A stretch of DNA of 64,000 nucleotides, taken from assembly GCF_014884385.1 (NCBI RefSeq), contig NZ_WKFH01000003.1:992001-1056000 (forward strand), read 5' to 3'. Shown piece by piece: positions 1 through 7,923 of this stretch. The position numbers and the translations under genes were made by a program. Numbering within the stretch: position 1 is the stretch's first letter; every line of letters begins with the position of its first letter. The DNA comes from Phycobacter azelaicus (lineage in GTDB: Bacteria > Pseudomonadota > Alphaproteobacteria > Rhodobacterales > Rhodobacteraceae). Below the pieces are notes generated by a model that made no database searches, was not told where the DNA came from, and saw only the letters and a list, made by a program, of their open reading frames with translations.

Positions 1-31
1 GGAGAAGTTCAGATCGCAGGGTGAGGGCGGC

Positions 32-877
32 TCAGATCCGCCACCAGCGCTCTGCAATGCGACCGTCATCCAAAGCTGTGCGGTCGCCGACGGTGCGCGG
101 AATACCCACGTCAGAGCGCGCCGCCAACGCCATGTCGCTGGCCGAGGGATGATACAGGAAACCACCTTTTTCGATCAGCCCCTCGGGTGCGGGTAGGGCT
201 GCCACGTCCACATAGCCATCGCGCAGCGCCTCGGCGCGTACACGCGCATCGGGGATCACGACAACCTCCACGGTCTCGACCCAACCCGCATGACCGGCCT
301 TGAAGTGATCCGCTACTTTTGCAGCACGGAAGTGACGTCCGTCCTGGGCGCGCTCGACCCGGTAGCAGCCAGTGCCCACCGCCTGTGCAAGGGGCCGATC
401 GACCTGCCCTGCCGGGGCGATCACCAGCGCAGGACTCGCCAGAAGGTAGGGAAGATGAGGATTTGCGGCCCGAAGCAGGATCTCGACGCGGTGATCGGCA
501 ACCTGTTGCACACCGGAAACTTCGGCGCCCTCGATCCTCCGGCCCTTTAGTGAAGCCACCACATCATCCGCCGTCAGCGGCGTGCCATCGTGGAACCGGA
601 CATCGCGGCGCAGGTCAAAAGACCACATGCGCGCGTCCTCGCTGCTGTGCCAGGCCTCGGCGAGTTCGGCGCGCAAGACGCCATCAGGCGCGATTTCGGT
701 CAGGGTATCAAAGATCGCCCCGCGAGCGACCTGCTCCATCAGCCCGTCCTGACGGGGAACGGCAAGACGCAGCACACCGCCGGGCCGGGGCGCTGCCGAG
801 AGGGAGGTCCCTGTAGCCGCCAGCAAGGCAGCAGCAGCACCAGAGGTGAACAGCGCACGGCGGTCAATACGGGTCAT
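32..877 (-). CDS. ABC transporter substrate-binding protein, family 5, C-terminally short
   Basis: Exported solute-binding protein of the peptide/nickel/opine class (SBP_bac_5). The N-terminus is Tat-like (R6, R7 followed by A-L-F and an alanine-rich stretch to about residue 30). Residues 95-106 match the family signature F-x-D-G-x-P-x-T-A-x-D-V. The protein is 281 residues, about half the usual 500 or so, so most of the second lobe and the C-terminal hinge half are missing. The frame is intact, so this may be a short form rather than a decayed gene. Its ATG overlaps the stop of the upstream iminopeptidase gene by 4 nt (ATGA), so the two are probably translated together. No permease or ATPase gene is visible next to it. 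Confidence 0.8.
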   Translation of the reverse strand: MTRIDRRALFTSGAAAALLAATGTSLSAAPRPGGVLRLAVPRQDGLMEQVARGAIFDTLTEIAPDGVLRAELAEAWHSSEDARMWSFDLRRDVRFHDGTPLTADDVVASLKGRRIEGAEVSGVQQVADHRVEILLRAANPHLPYLLASPALVIAPAGQVDRPLAQAVGTGCYRVERAQDGRHFRAAKVADHFKAGHAGWVETVEVVVIPDARVRAEALRDGYVDVAALPAPEGLIEKGGFLYHPSASDMALAARSDVGIPRTVGDRTALDDGRIAERWWRI

Positions 878-1881
878 GGCAGCAGCTCCTCGGCAATCCG
901 GTCCATAGCACGCACCAGTTCAGCGCTAATTCCCGGCTCTGACAAGGCATGACCTGCATTGCGGATCATTTTCAACTCTGCATTTGGCCACAACTCATTC
1001 AGACGCCAGGCCGAGGTCGGTGGGCAGATCATGTCATACCGCCCCTGCACGATGATGCCGGGGATGTGTGAAATCCTCCCCATGTTGGCGAGGATCTGAC
1101 CATCGAAATCCAAGAAACCGCCATTGATGAAATAGTGATTCTCGAGCCGGGCAAAGGCGCGTGCATAGTCGCCGGGGCTTTCGCCGCCATGCCCGTTTGA
1201 ATGGACCGACGCGAGCGCATTTTCCCAGGCCGACCAGGCGCGGCCAAAGCGGATCTCATCCTGCATGTTCCCGGAAAACAAACGCTTATTGTAGGCTTGG
1301 ATCATATCACCCCGCTCGCCGTCTGGGATGAGGGATACAAATCGTTGCCAGGTTTCCGGCCAGAACCTGCCCGCGCCGCCACCATAAAACCAATCCAGCT
1401 CCGCCTGGGTCATCAGAAACACGCCGCGCAGGATCATCCGCTGCACCCGGTCCGGATGAGTCTGCGCATAAATCAGCGCCAGCGTCGCGCCCCAGCTGCC
1501 GCCGAACAACAGCCAGCTATCGATTTCGAGCGTCCGGCGGATCTCTTCCATGTCCGCCACCAGATGCCAGGTCGTGTTATCCTCGCAGGAGGCATGCGGG
1601 CGTGAGCGGCCGCAACCGCGCTGGTCAAAAAGAATCACCCGATAAAGTTTCGGGTCGAAATAGCGCCGCATCGCCGGGCTGCTGCCTCCGCCGGGGCCGC
1701 CGTGGCAGACCACCACAGGGATGCCCTTGGGGTTGCCGGACTGCTCTACATAAATGCTGTGGCCCTGACCCACATCCAGCATGCGCTGGTCGTAGGCATC
1801 GACCGGGGGATAAAGATACTGCACTGCGCGCTTTTGGTCCGAGTATTTGTCCGTTACTGACCTAACTAGTCTAATAGGCAC
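874..1881 (-). CDS. pip: proline iminopeptidase (alpha/beta hydrolase, S33)
   Basis: Releases N-terminal proline from peptides in the cytoplasm. The oxyanion motif HGGPGGG lies at residues 60-66. The catalytic triad is visible: S129 in GGSWG, D283 in GRYD and H311 in AGHA. Length 335 matches the family (about 315-330). The frame opens with GTG at 1881. The conserved family start (LYPPxxxYDxRML) begins only at residue 23, so the true start may be a little downstream, but no better ATG is in frame. It is divergent from ubiG, and the two 5-prime ends nearly abut. The downstream truncated binding protein overlaps its stop, which suggests a peptide-scavenging pair. Confidence 0.93.
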   Translation of the reverse strand: MPIRLVRSVTDKYSDQKRAVQYLYPPVDAYDQRMLDVGQGHSIYVEQSGNPKGIPVVVCHGGPGGGSSPAMRRYFDPKLYRVILFDQRGCGRSRPHASCEDNTTWHLVADMEEIRRTLEIDSWLLFGGSWGATLALIYAQTHPDRVQRMILRGVFLMTQAELDWFYGGGAGRFWPETWQRFVSLIPDGERGDMIQAYNKRLFSGNMQDEIRFGRAWSAWENALASVHSNGHGGESPGDYARAFARLENHYFINGGFLDFDGQILANMGRISHIPGIIVQGRYDMICPPTSAWRLNELWPNAELKMIRNAGHALSEPGISAELVRAMDRIAEELLP

Positions 1882-1903
1882 AAAAGAACATACGGAGACA
1901 GGA

Positions 1904-2653
1904 ATGCAAGCGCATCAATCCACGGTAGATCCGTCAGAAATCGCCAAATTCGAGGCAATGGCCGCGGAGTGGTGGGATCCCAACGGCAAATTCAAGCCGC
2001 TCCACATGCTCAACCCCTGCCGTTTGGACTATATCACGGCCCAGATCGCGGGAGAGTTCGACAGGGACCTGAGCCAGCCCGAGCCCTTCAGGGGCTTGCG
2101 GTTGCTGGACATCGGCTGCGGCGGCGGCCTTTTGTCTGAACCCATGGCGCGGCTCGGTGCGGAAGTGGTGGGCGCAGATGCGGCAGCCGGAAACCTGCCA
2201 GTTGCCCGCATCCACGCCGAACAATCCGGTCTTGAGATCGATTACCGCCACACCACTGCCGAGGCCCTGGCCGAAGCGGGTGAGCAATTCGACGTGGTGC
2301 TGAACATGGAGGTGGTGGAGCATGTGGCGGACCCGCTCAGCTATCTGACGGCAACGCAGCGGCTGCTGAAACCGGGCGGCTTGCAGATCTGCTCGACCAT
2401 CAACCGCAATCCCAAAAGCTACGTCATGGCGATTTTCGGTGCAGAAGTGGTGATGCGTTGGCTGCCCCGCGGCACCCATGAGTGGAATAAATTCATCACC
2501 CCGGACGAGTTGTTCGATCTGCTTGGCAAGGCCGGACTGGAGCCAGTGGACCGGAAAGGTTTCGTTTTCAATCCAATCACTTGGAGCTGGTCGATTTCGG
2601 CGCGTGATCTATCGGTCAACTATGTGACTGCCAGCACAAAACCCGGCGAATGA
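1904..2653 (+). CDS. ubiG: bifunctional 2-polyprenyl-6-hydroxyphenol methylase / 3-demethylubiquinol 3-O-methyltransferase
   Basis: Catalyses both O-methylation steps of ubiquinone synthesis using S-adenosylmethionine. The start was set at the ATG at 1904 because GGAGA lies just upstream and the family begins with the following T-V-D-x-x-E-I-x-K-F. The frame is open 19 codons further upstream but that part looks non-homologous. SAM motif I ([19 protein letters not shown]) spans about residues 67-85 and is followed by the acidic V-G-A-D at 89-92. The post-motif NMEVVEHV is also present. The 249-residue length is normal. It is divergent from pip. Confidence 0.95.
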   Translation: MQAHQSTVDPSEIAKFEAMAAEWWDPNGKFKPLHMLNPCRLDYITAQIAGEFDRDLSQPEPFRGLRLLDIGCGGGLLSEPMARLGAEVVGADAAAGNLPVARIHAEQSGLEIDYRHTTAEALAEAGEQFDVVLNMEVVEHVADPLSYLTATQRLLKPGGLQICSTINRNPKSYVMAIFGAEVVMRWLPRGTHEWNKFITPDELFDLLGKAGLEPVDRKGFVFNPITWSWSISARDLSVNYVTASTKPGE

Positions 2654-2684
2654 AGGCCTCGCCGCGATGCGACATATACGAAAG

Positions 2685-2910
2685 GATAGGTTCCCCCATC
2701 CTAATGGGAGCTTGGCCATGAAAACTAAAAAGCGTAACTACTGACCGTTCAGTTGGGTATCCAGCTGGCGTCGGGCACTTGCCCAGAACCGAGTGAATGC
2801 TGAACCTGAAGGTTGTCCAAGCGCCCCTGGCGGGGGTGCACCACACTCACGGAACCGGATGGGGAAATTTGAGAAAGGGACGCCTTCGACATGGCGTCCC
2901 TTTCTTTTTC
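2685..2910 (+). ncRNA. candidate stand-alone structured RNA ending in a strong terminator
   Basis: The 326-nt gap after ubiG has long-range pairing that no gene explains. TTCCCCCATCC at 2691-2701 pairs with GGATGGGGAA at 2857-2866 with one bulged C. GCTTGG at 2710-2715 pairs with CCAAGC at 2817-2822. GTTCAG at 2747-2752 pairs with CTGAAC at 2800-2805. An apical GGGC/GCCC hairpin lies near 2773-2784. A perfect terminator hairpin follows at once. The nested arms with an asymmetric central loop and about 175 nt between the outer strands recall 6S RNA, but I cannot assign a class. A tiny ribosome-binding-site-preceded frame (2718-2744, eight codons, lysine-rich) sits inside. The boundaries are estimates. 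Confidence 0.4.
2871..2910 (+). terminator. intrinsic terminator
   Basis: Perfect stem AAAGGGACGCC (2874-2884) / GGCGTCCCTTT (2893-2903), extendable by three further pairs, with loop TTCGACAT and a T-rich tail (TTTCTTTTTC) on the plus strand. It ends the ubiG transcript or the candidate RNA. On the minus strand the T-tract is poor, so it is a weaker stop for the marR operon. Confidence 0.85.
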
Positions 2911-2979
2911 TCAGGCCTGATTGAACCGGGGGAAGTGCAGTTCACTTGGAGGGCAGGCTCGTACTATCTGAACGCGCGA

Positions 2980-3417
2980 TCAATCATCTTCCAGCTTGGC
3001 GCGCAGCTCTCGCAGGATTGGCAAAGCGGCGCGGACGCGATCTCCGCCCAGTTCCTCAACGACCTCGGAAATAACCGGCACGATACTGGCCAGCGCTGCA
3101 TCTCGCGCCTGGCGACCGGCAGGGCTGATCGCAACCATCTTGCGCCGGGCGTCGTCCCAGTCGGGGCGAATGTGGACGTATCCCGCCATCTCGAGCTTGT
3201 TGAGCGTATTTGTCATGGCCCCACGGGTGACATGAAAAGACTTGGCCAATTGCGCCGGAGACCGCTCAAGGCCGGCACGCGCCAGATGGTTCAGAACCGA
3301 GAAATGCGACAGCTCCATCCCCTTGGGCAGCGCCTTGCCCAGCCGTGATTTGGCAAGTTGTTCGGCCATAAGGATTTCGCTGAACAGCGAAACGGCCAGG
3401 GAATGGGTTTCTTCCAT
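2980..3417 (-). CDS. MarR-family transcriptional regulator
   Basis: A 145-residue winged-helix repressor. The DNA-binding core is visible at about residues 35-100: S-H-F-S-V-L-N-H-L, then R-S-P-A-Q-L-A-K-S-F-H-V-T-R-G-A-M-T-N-T-L as helix-turn-helix, then the wing W-D-D-A-R-R-K. The start overlaps the stop of the upstream amidase gene (TGATG), so it is the last gene of a minus-strand unit with grxC and the nitrilase-family gene. The ligand and targets cannot be read from sequence. Confidence 0.88.
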   Translation of the reverse strand: MEETHSLAVSLFSEILMAEQLAKSRLGKALPKGMELSHFSVLNHLARAGLERSPAQLAKSFHVTRGAMTNTLNKLEMAGYVHIRPDWDDARRKMVAISPAGRQARDAALASIVPVISEVVEELGGDRVRAALPILRELRAKLEDD

Positions 3418-4247
3418 CAGGGTTCGTCGAACTCTCGGTCATGGGTCAGCGCAGGAACACGTTTGCGTGCTTGTGCCACTTTTCCCATGTCGAGATCAAC
3501 GTAGACAACCCCCGGATCGGTGCCGGCATCGGCAAGGATCTCTCCCCAGGGTGCAACGACAAGCGAATGCCCATATGTGCGGCGCACCGCGCCCCGGCTG
3601 GCCTTGTGGGTGCCGGTCTGCGCCGGAGCCAGCACATAGCAGCCCGTTTCGATCGCACGCGCCTGCAACAGCGCATGCCAGTGAGCCGCCCCCGTCACGT
3701 GCGAAAAGGCCGCTGGGACCGTCAGGATCTGCGCGCCCGCTTTGGCCAGTGCCCTGTGAAGGTGAGGGAAGCGCACATCGTAGCAGATCGTCATACCGAT
3801 CTTTGCAAAGGGAGTCTCAGCCACCACCGCACAGGCACCCGGACGATATCCATCGGATTCGCGGTAGGTTTCTTCGGGCGTCACCTCAACATCGAACATG
3901 TGGATCTTGTCATAGCGCGCGGTGACCGCGCCATCGGGAGCGATCAGGAACTGACGATTGGCAAACCGGCCATCCGCATCATGGGTCTTCACACCCAGCG
4001 ACCCGATCAGCAGCCAGATCCCGTGCTTTGCGGCTTCATCCCGCAGGGCAGCAAGCGTGGGGTCGTCTTCTTCGTGGCACAGAACCGCGTTCTGATGCGT
4101 CCGACTGGTTGACAGGCAATTGGTGACCTCAGGCGTCAGCACGAAACCGGCCCCTTTCACCACAGCTTCAGCCATCATGCCGCGCACGGTATCCAGGTTC
4201 TCGGCCGGGTCGTCGCTAGAGGTGATTTGCAGCAGTGCAGCGCGCAT
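3417..4247 (-). CDS. carbon-nitrogen hydrolase, Nit1 / deaminated-glutathione amidase-like
   Basis: Nitrilase-superfamily amidase of 276 residues. The catalytic triad is complete: E40 (L-T-P-E), K114 (R-Y-D-K-I-H-M-F-D) and C155 (I-C-Y-D-V-R-F-P). The K-I-H-M-F-D-V and C-Y-D-V-R-F-P blocks are typical of the Nit1/Nit2 branch that hydrolyses deaminated glutathione or omega-amides. The neighbouring glutaredoxin gene, 17 nt upstream, fits a thiol or glutathione setting. The substrate is inferred, not shown. Its stop overlaps the marR start. Confidence 0.9.
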   Translation of the reverse strand: MRAALLQITSSDDPAENLDTVRGMMAEAVVKGAGFVLTPEVTNCLSTSRTHQNAVLCHEEDDPTLAALRDEAAKHGIWLLIGSLGVKTHDADGRFANRQFLIAPDGAVTARYDKIHMFDVEVTPEETYRESDGYRPGACAVVAETPFAKIGMTICYDVRFPHLHRALAKAGAQILTVPAAFSHVTGAAHWHALLQARAIETGCYVLAPAQTGTHKASRGAVRRTYGHSLVVAPWGEILADAGTDPGVVYVDLDMGKVAQARKRVPALTHDREFDEP

Positions 4248-4264
4248 TGAAAGGAGCTCCCCGT

Positions 4265-4522
4265 TCAGTCTGCCAGAAGCGCGTCCAGTTTTCCGGCCTT
4301 TTCCAGCGCATAAAGATCATCGCAACCGCCTACATGGGTCTCCCCGATGAAGATCTGCGGCACAGTGCGGCCACCGTTCGCCCGCTCAATCATCTCGGAC
4401 TTGCGGCCAGGGTTCATCATGACGTCGACCTCGGAAAAGGTCACGCCCTTCTTGTTCAGCAAGCGCTTTGCGGCATGACAAAAGCCACACAGAGGTGAGG
4501 TGTAGATTTCCACCGGTTTCAT
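4265..4522 (-). CDS. grxC: glutaredoxin 3
   Basis: An 85-residue monomeric dithiol glutaredoxin that reduces protein disulfides and glutathione mixed disulfides. The start was set at the ATG at 4522 because of GGAG eight bases upstream and because the family begins M-K-P-V-E-I-Y. The active site is C12-G-F-C15 (C-P-Y-C is more usual). The cis-proline segment T-V-P-Q-I-F-I and the glutathione-binding G-G-C-D-D-L are present. It is first in a minus-strand unit with the amidase and MarR genes. Confidence 0.93.
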   Translation of the reverse strand: MKPVEIYTSPLCGFCHAAKRLLNKKGVTFSEVDVMMNPGRKSEMIERANGGRTVPQIFIGETHVGGCDDLYALEKAGKLDALLAD

Positions 4523-4830
4523 CGAAGTCTCCAAACATTCTGATTTTCGCGTTTGTGGGCGATATGGGGGCATAATGCAATCAATGCCAGCGTCACAGTT
4601 TCGGGATCTGGCAGGCCGCTCACCCAAGAGACCAATTTCGGGCGCATCGGTTTTTTTTCGTCACACCAGAAAGCGACGGCCACTGTCTTCGACCGGAGCG
4701 GAAAAGATATGCCAGACGGCATTTTTCTCTCGGCAAAATGGCCCGTTTTGCGGTATCGGCTCGCATGGTCCGCGTGTCTACATTTTGATTGTGGGCCATT
4801 TCACCGCATTGCCTGTGGAGTACTCCTGTT
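4523..4830. other. intergenic region, no gene recognised
   Basis: This is 308 nt between the divergent grxC and oxidoreductase genes. The open frames here have no family-like sequence, and no strong hairpin or palindrome was noticed. It presumably holds both promoters. Confidence 0.5.
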
Positions 4831-6105
4831 TTGACATCAGAGCTTTCATCCAGCCTTTGGAGCGACACCTGCAAGGAAAAGGTCACAGCGCCACCTCTGC
4901 GTGATGACGTGTCCGCAGATCTGGTGGTGATCGGCGGAGGGTACACGGGCTGTTCAGCAGCACTTGAGGCCACCCAGATGGGCGCCGAAGTACGGCTTCT
5001 GGAGGCTGGTACCTTCGGGGGTGGCGGATCGGGGCGCAACGTCGGACTGGCGAATGCGGGCCTGTGGCTGCCACCTGAGGATATCAACGCCCAGATCGGA
5101 GCGGATGCGGGCCGCCGCCTGTCCTCCCTATTGGCTGATGCCCCGGATATGGTCTACGGGCTGATCGAGAAACACCAAATCGCCTGCGAGCCGGTACGCA
5201 AAGGCACCCTTCATTGCGCCCATGCTTCTGCCGGAATGACCGATCTGGCCCGACGGTATGAACAACTCAGCGCAATTGGTGCGCCGGTTCGTTTACTGGA
5301 TGCAGATGAGGCGCAGGCTCGGGTTGGCTCTGATCAAGTCTACGGAGCCCTGTTTGATCCACGTGCAGGCACCATCCAACCTCTGTCCTACGCGCGTGGG
5401 CTGGCGCGGGCCGCAGCGGGTGCCGGAGCTATGCTGCATGGGGAAACTCCTGCGCTGAGTGCCACACGAAACGGCGATGCCTGGAACATCTCAACGCCGC
5501 AGGGACGGGTGCGCGGCAAACATCTGATTGTTGCCACCAATGGCTACGCGCTGGCGATCGAGGGGCTGCAGACACCCACAAAGGTCCCGGTTCACTACTT
5601 CCAGGCGGCCACCGATCCGCTGCCGGATCATGTTCTCGACCAGATACTGCCGGGCCTTGAGGGATGCTGGGATTCGGCCCTGGTCATGTCATCGTGGCGC
5701 CGTGACCGGGAGGGGCGGCTTATCATCGGCGCAATGGGTGCGCTGGATCATATCGGCAAGGAAATCCACCTTGGCTGGCTGCGCCGCAAGATTGCCCGCA
5801 TGTTCCCGGCACTGGCCGACATGCCATTGCGACATATCTGGTTCGGGCGCATCGCCATGACGACGGAACATCTTCCAAAAATTCAGCGGCTGGAAGGAGG
5901 ATTTGCGTGTTTTGGCTATTCGGGGCGCGGGATCTGCCCCGGCACTCTGTTTGGCAACCGTATGGCGCGGGCGCTGTTGTCGGGGGATGAGACCTGTCTA
6001 CCCGTTGCACCCGTCACAACCCACCGCCTGCCATTTGCCGGAGTTCGTCAGGCCTTTTACGAGACAGGTGCCACCTTGACCCATCTCCTTAAGGATCGCC
6101 TTTAA
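4831..6105 (+). CDS. FAD-dependent amine/amino-acid oxidoreductase (DAO family, gamma-glutamylputrescine oxidase-like)
   Basis: A 424-residue flavoprotein. The FAD-binding Rossmann turn is at residues 35-40 (G-G-G-Y-T-G), ending in the ribose-binding acid at E58 (R-L-L-E-A). It is followed by G-G-S-G-R-N, characteristic of the OrdL/PuuB branch. The C-terminal F-G-Y-S-G-R-G-I-C-P-G-T contacts the flavin. The start was set at TTG 4831, preceded by GGAG at 4817-4820. An ATG 42 nt upstream is possible but gives an unlikely N-terminus. The substrate is unknown: polyamine, sarcosine-type or another secondary amine. It stands alone and converges on znuA. Confidence 0.85.
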   Translation: MTSELSSSLWSDTCKEKVTAPPLRDDVSADLVVIGGGYTGCSAALEATQMGAEVRLLEAGTFGGGGSGRNVGLANAGLWLPPEDINAQIGADAGRRLSSLLADAPDMVYGLIEKHQIACEPVRKGTLHCAHASAGMTDLARRYEQLSAIGAPVRLLDADEAQARVGSDQVYGALFDPRAGTIQPLSYARGLARAAAGAGAMLHGETPALSATRNGDAWNISTPQGRVRGKHLIVATNGYALAIEGLQTPTKVPVHYFQAATDPLPDHVLDQILPGLEGCWDSALVMSSWRRDREGRLIIGAMGALDHIGKEIHLGWLRRKIARMFPALADMPLRHIWFGRIAMTTEHLPKIQRLEGGFACFGYSGRGICPGTLFGNRMARALLSGDETCLPVAPVTTHRLPFAGVRQAFYETGATLTHLLKDRL

Positions 6106-6106
6106 G

Positions 6107-6131
6107 GTCAGGCCAAGGTTCTTGGCCTGAC
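6107..6131. terminator. hairpin between convergent genes
   Basis: Perfect 11-bp stem GTCAGGCCAAG / CTTGGCCTGAC with a 3-nt loop, starting just after the oxidoreductase stop and 17 nt before the znuA stop. Neither flank has a good T-tract, so it may be a weak bidirectional terminator or a 3-prime stabiliser. Confidence 0.5.
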
Positions 6132-6148
6132 ACGCGTTCCTAATATGC

Positions 6149-7288
6149 TTAGCCGCAGCGCGCCATTGCCTTGCCCAGTCCGATGATCAGGTCCGTATAA
6201 AACGTAGGACCGGTCGGGATCTCGGTGCCGATGGGGTCGATCACAACGGTCTCGGCTCCGGTTCCGTCAAGAACGGTAGCGACAAGCCCCGGATTGAACT
6301 GCGGCTCAGAGAAGACGCAGGTCACGCCACGCTCGGTTACCTCAGCACGGATTTCCGCGATTCGCGCCGGGCTGGGGTCAGAGGCGTCCCCAAGAGAGAT
6401 TGCCCCGGCAGAGGCAAGGCCAAAGCTCTTCTCGAAATACTGGTAAGCGTCGTGGAAGACGATGAACGAGTTTGCCCGGAAAGGCTCCAGCAGAGCGTTG
6501 ACCTCATCGATCACTGCGTCGATCTCGGCCTTGCCCGCCGCTGCGTTTGCCTTGTAGGTCGCGGCGTTTTCAGGGTCCAGCTCTGACAGTTCCTCGGCAA
6601 TGGCCATCAGCCAAAGCTCAGCATTTTCAGGCGCAAGCCAGGCATGGGGATCCAAACCTGTGTGGCTGTGACCGTCATGATCCGCATGGTCGTCGTGATC
6701 CGCATGGTTGGCATGATCCGCGTGGTCGTCGTGATCCGCATGGTCGTCATGTTTGTGCATGTCATGGTCATGTTTGTCGTGATCATGATCATCATGCGCT
6801 TCGTGATCATGGTGCTTGTCATGATCGTGGTCGTCATGACCCTCATGGTTATGGCCGTCCGCGTGATCGGCGTGATCCTCCTCGTGATGTTCCCCGTCGT
6901 GATGGCCATCGTCGTGATCATGCGCCTCAAAAATCGCACCGGTGCGGAATTCCAGTTTCAGCGTGCCTGGAACCTCCAGCAACTCGGTCACATGCGCATC
7001 TGCGGCAAGCGTTCCCAGGGGACCTTCAAGCCAAGGGGTCAGGGCCTCCCCCATCCAGAACACAGCATCTGCACGTTCAAGCGCCAGAGCTTCAGACGGA
7101 CGCATCGAATACCCATGCGGCGACGCTCCCGGCGCGATGACAAGATCCGGGGTTCCAACCCCTTGCATCACCCGCGCCACCAGCCCATGCACCGGCGCGA
7201 TGTCCACGGCCACGCGCGGGACATCCGCCATCACCATTCCACCACCCAGAACAGCGGGGATCACCGCTGCATATGAAAAACCCTTCAT
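6149..7288 (-). CDS. znuA: zinc ABC transporter periplasmic substrate-binding protein with long His-rich loop
   Basis: Captures Zn2+ in the periplasm and delivers it to ZnuBC. A signal peptide spans residues 1 to about 21 (ending V-M-A-D). The metal-site histidines are at H58 (S-P-H-G-Y-S) and H215 (L-D-P-H-A-W-L), with a third in F-H-D-A-Y further on. Between them lies a very long His/Asp-rich loop, residues about 123-209, a hallmark of ZnuA over manganese-binding relatives. The loop is unusually long here and accounts for the 379-residue size. It is divergent from zur-znuCB, with Zur-box-like sequences between. Confidence 0.96.
   Translation of the reverse strand: MKGFSYAAVIPAVLGGGMVMADVPRVAVDIAPVHGLVARVMQGVGTPDLVIAPGASPHGYSMRPSEALALERADAVFWMGEALTPWLEGPLGTLAADAHVTELLEVPGTLKLEFRTGAIFEAHDHDDGHHDGEHHEEDHADHADGHNHEGHDDHDHDKHHDHEAHDDHDHDKHDHDMHKHDDHADHDDHADHANHADHDDHADHDGHSHTGLDPHAWLAPENAELWLMAIAEELSELDPENAATYKANAAAGKAEIDAVIDEVNALLEPFRANSFIVFHDAYQYFEKSFGLASAGAISLGDASDPSPARIAEIRAEVTERGVTCVFSEPQFNPGLVATVLDGTGAETVVIDPIGTEIPTGPTFYTDLIIGLGKAMARCG
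6662..6922 (-). repeat. imperfect tandem His/Asp codon repeats within znuA
   Basis: This stretch encodes the metal-binding loop. It is built of degenerate 6-18 nt units (GCATGGTCGTCGTGATCC-like on the plus strand) that read as repeated H-A-D-H, H-D-D-H and H-D-H-D. Such arrays can change length by slippage or unequal recombination. Confidence 0.8.
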
Positions 7289-7342
7289 CCCGACAGTCCT
7301 TTACTTATAGAGCGCGCATCCCGGCCCGAGTTGACCAGCACG

Positions 7343-7357
7343 TGTTATCACATAACA
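7343..7357. promoter_or_regulatory. probable Zur box 1
   Basis: Perfect 15-bp palindrome TGTTATCACATAACA, followed by TTA, so that the minus strand reads TAATGTTATGTGATAACA. This resembles the known alphaproteobacterial Zur operator. It lies 55 nt upstream of the znuA start and 84 nt upstream of zur. Zn-loaded Zur would repress both divergent units. Confidence 0.75.
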
Positions 7358-7367
7358 TTAAGCCGCT

Positions 7368-7387
7368 TGATAAGCGTCATAACATTA
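7368..7387. promoter_or_regulatory. second, degenerate Zur-box-like site
   Basis: The minus strand reads TAATGTTATGACGCTTATCA. One half (TAATGTTAT) is identical to that of box 1 and the other half is imperfect. The centre-to-centre distance from box 1 is close to 27-28 bp. This could be cooperative binding or a site tuned for the zur side. Confidence 0.5.
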
Positions 7388-7440
7388 CATATCAAGGCTA
7401 AAATACGCACAGCAATTCAGCCCGCGCGGAGACCACCCAT

Positions 7441-7923
7441 ATGGAAACGATCGGCTTTGAAACTCACGATCACAACAGCTGTATTCAGGACTGCATCGCT
7501 GCAGTCGATGCAGACTGCAAGGCGCGGGGCCTGCAATTTACCCCAGTGCGGCGGCGCGTGCTGGAGATCCTTTTGCAGGAACACCGCTCGCTCGGGGCTT
7601 ACGAGATCCTTGACCGCCTCCGCGAGGAAGGGCTTGGCTCGCAGCCTCCCGTCGCCTACCGCGCGCTGGATTTCTTGGTGAAAAACCGCTTTGCTCATAA
7701 GATCGAGAGGCTCAATGCCTTTATCGCCTGCACCCACCCTGGCGACACCCATGCGCCGATCTTCATGATCTGCCGCATCTGCAACGCAGTGGCTGAGGTG
7801 CACACCGATCCAACCAAAGGCCAGCTGGGCGAGGCCGCAAAAGAAGCAGGTTTCCTGATCGAGCGCACCGTGGTTGAGGCCGAGGGCATCTGCCCCAAAT
7901 GCCAGGAGGCACAAGCCGCATGA
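7441..7923 (+). CDS. zur: zinc uptake regulator, Fur family
   Basis: Zn-responsive repressor of the divergent znuA and probably its own operon. It has 160 residues with the Fur-type winged helix at about residues 30-90 (T-P-V-R-R-R-V-L-E-I-L, then Q-P-P-V-A-Y-R-A-L-D-F-L). The structural zinc site is formed by C111-x-x-C114 and C151-x-x-C154. The N-terminus has extra H and C residues. The stop overlaps the znuC start (ATGA), so it is coupled with the transporter genes. Confidence 0.94.
   Translation: METIGFETHDHNSCIQDCIAAVDADCKARGLQFTPVRRRVLEILLQEHRSLGAYEILDRLREEGLGSQPPVAYRALDFLVKNRFAHKIERLNAFIACTHPGDTHAPIFMICRICNAVAEVHTDPTKGQLGEAAKEAGFLIERTVVEAEGICPKCQEAQAA

Noticed and set aside
6660..6930. 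Possible CRISPR-like or minisatellite array
   Set aside because: The repeats are short, degenerate and in frame within znuA. They encode the His-rich loop, with no spacer structure.
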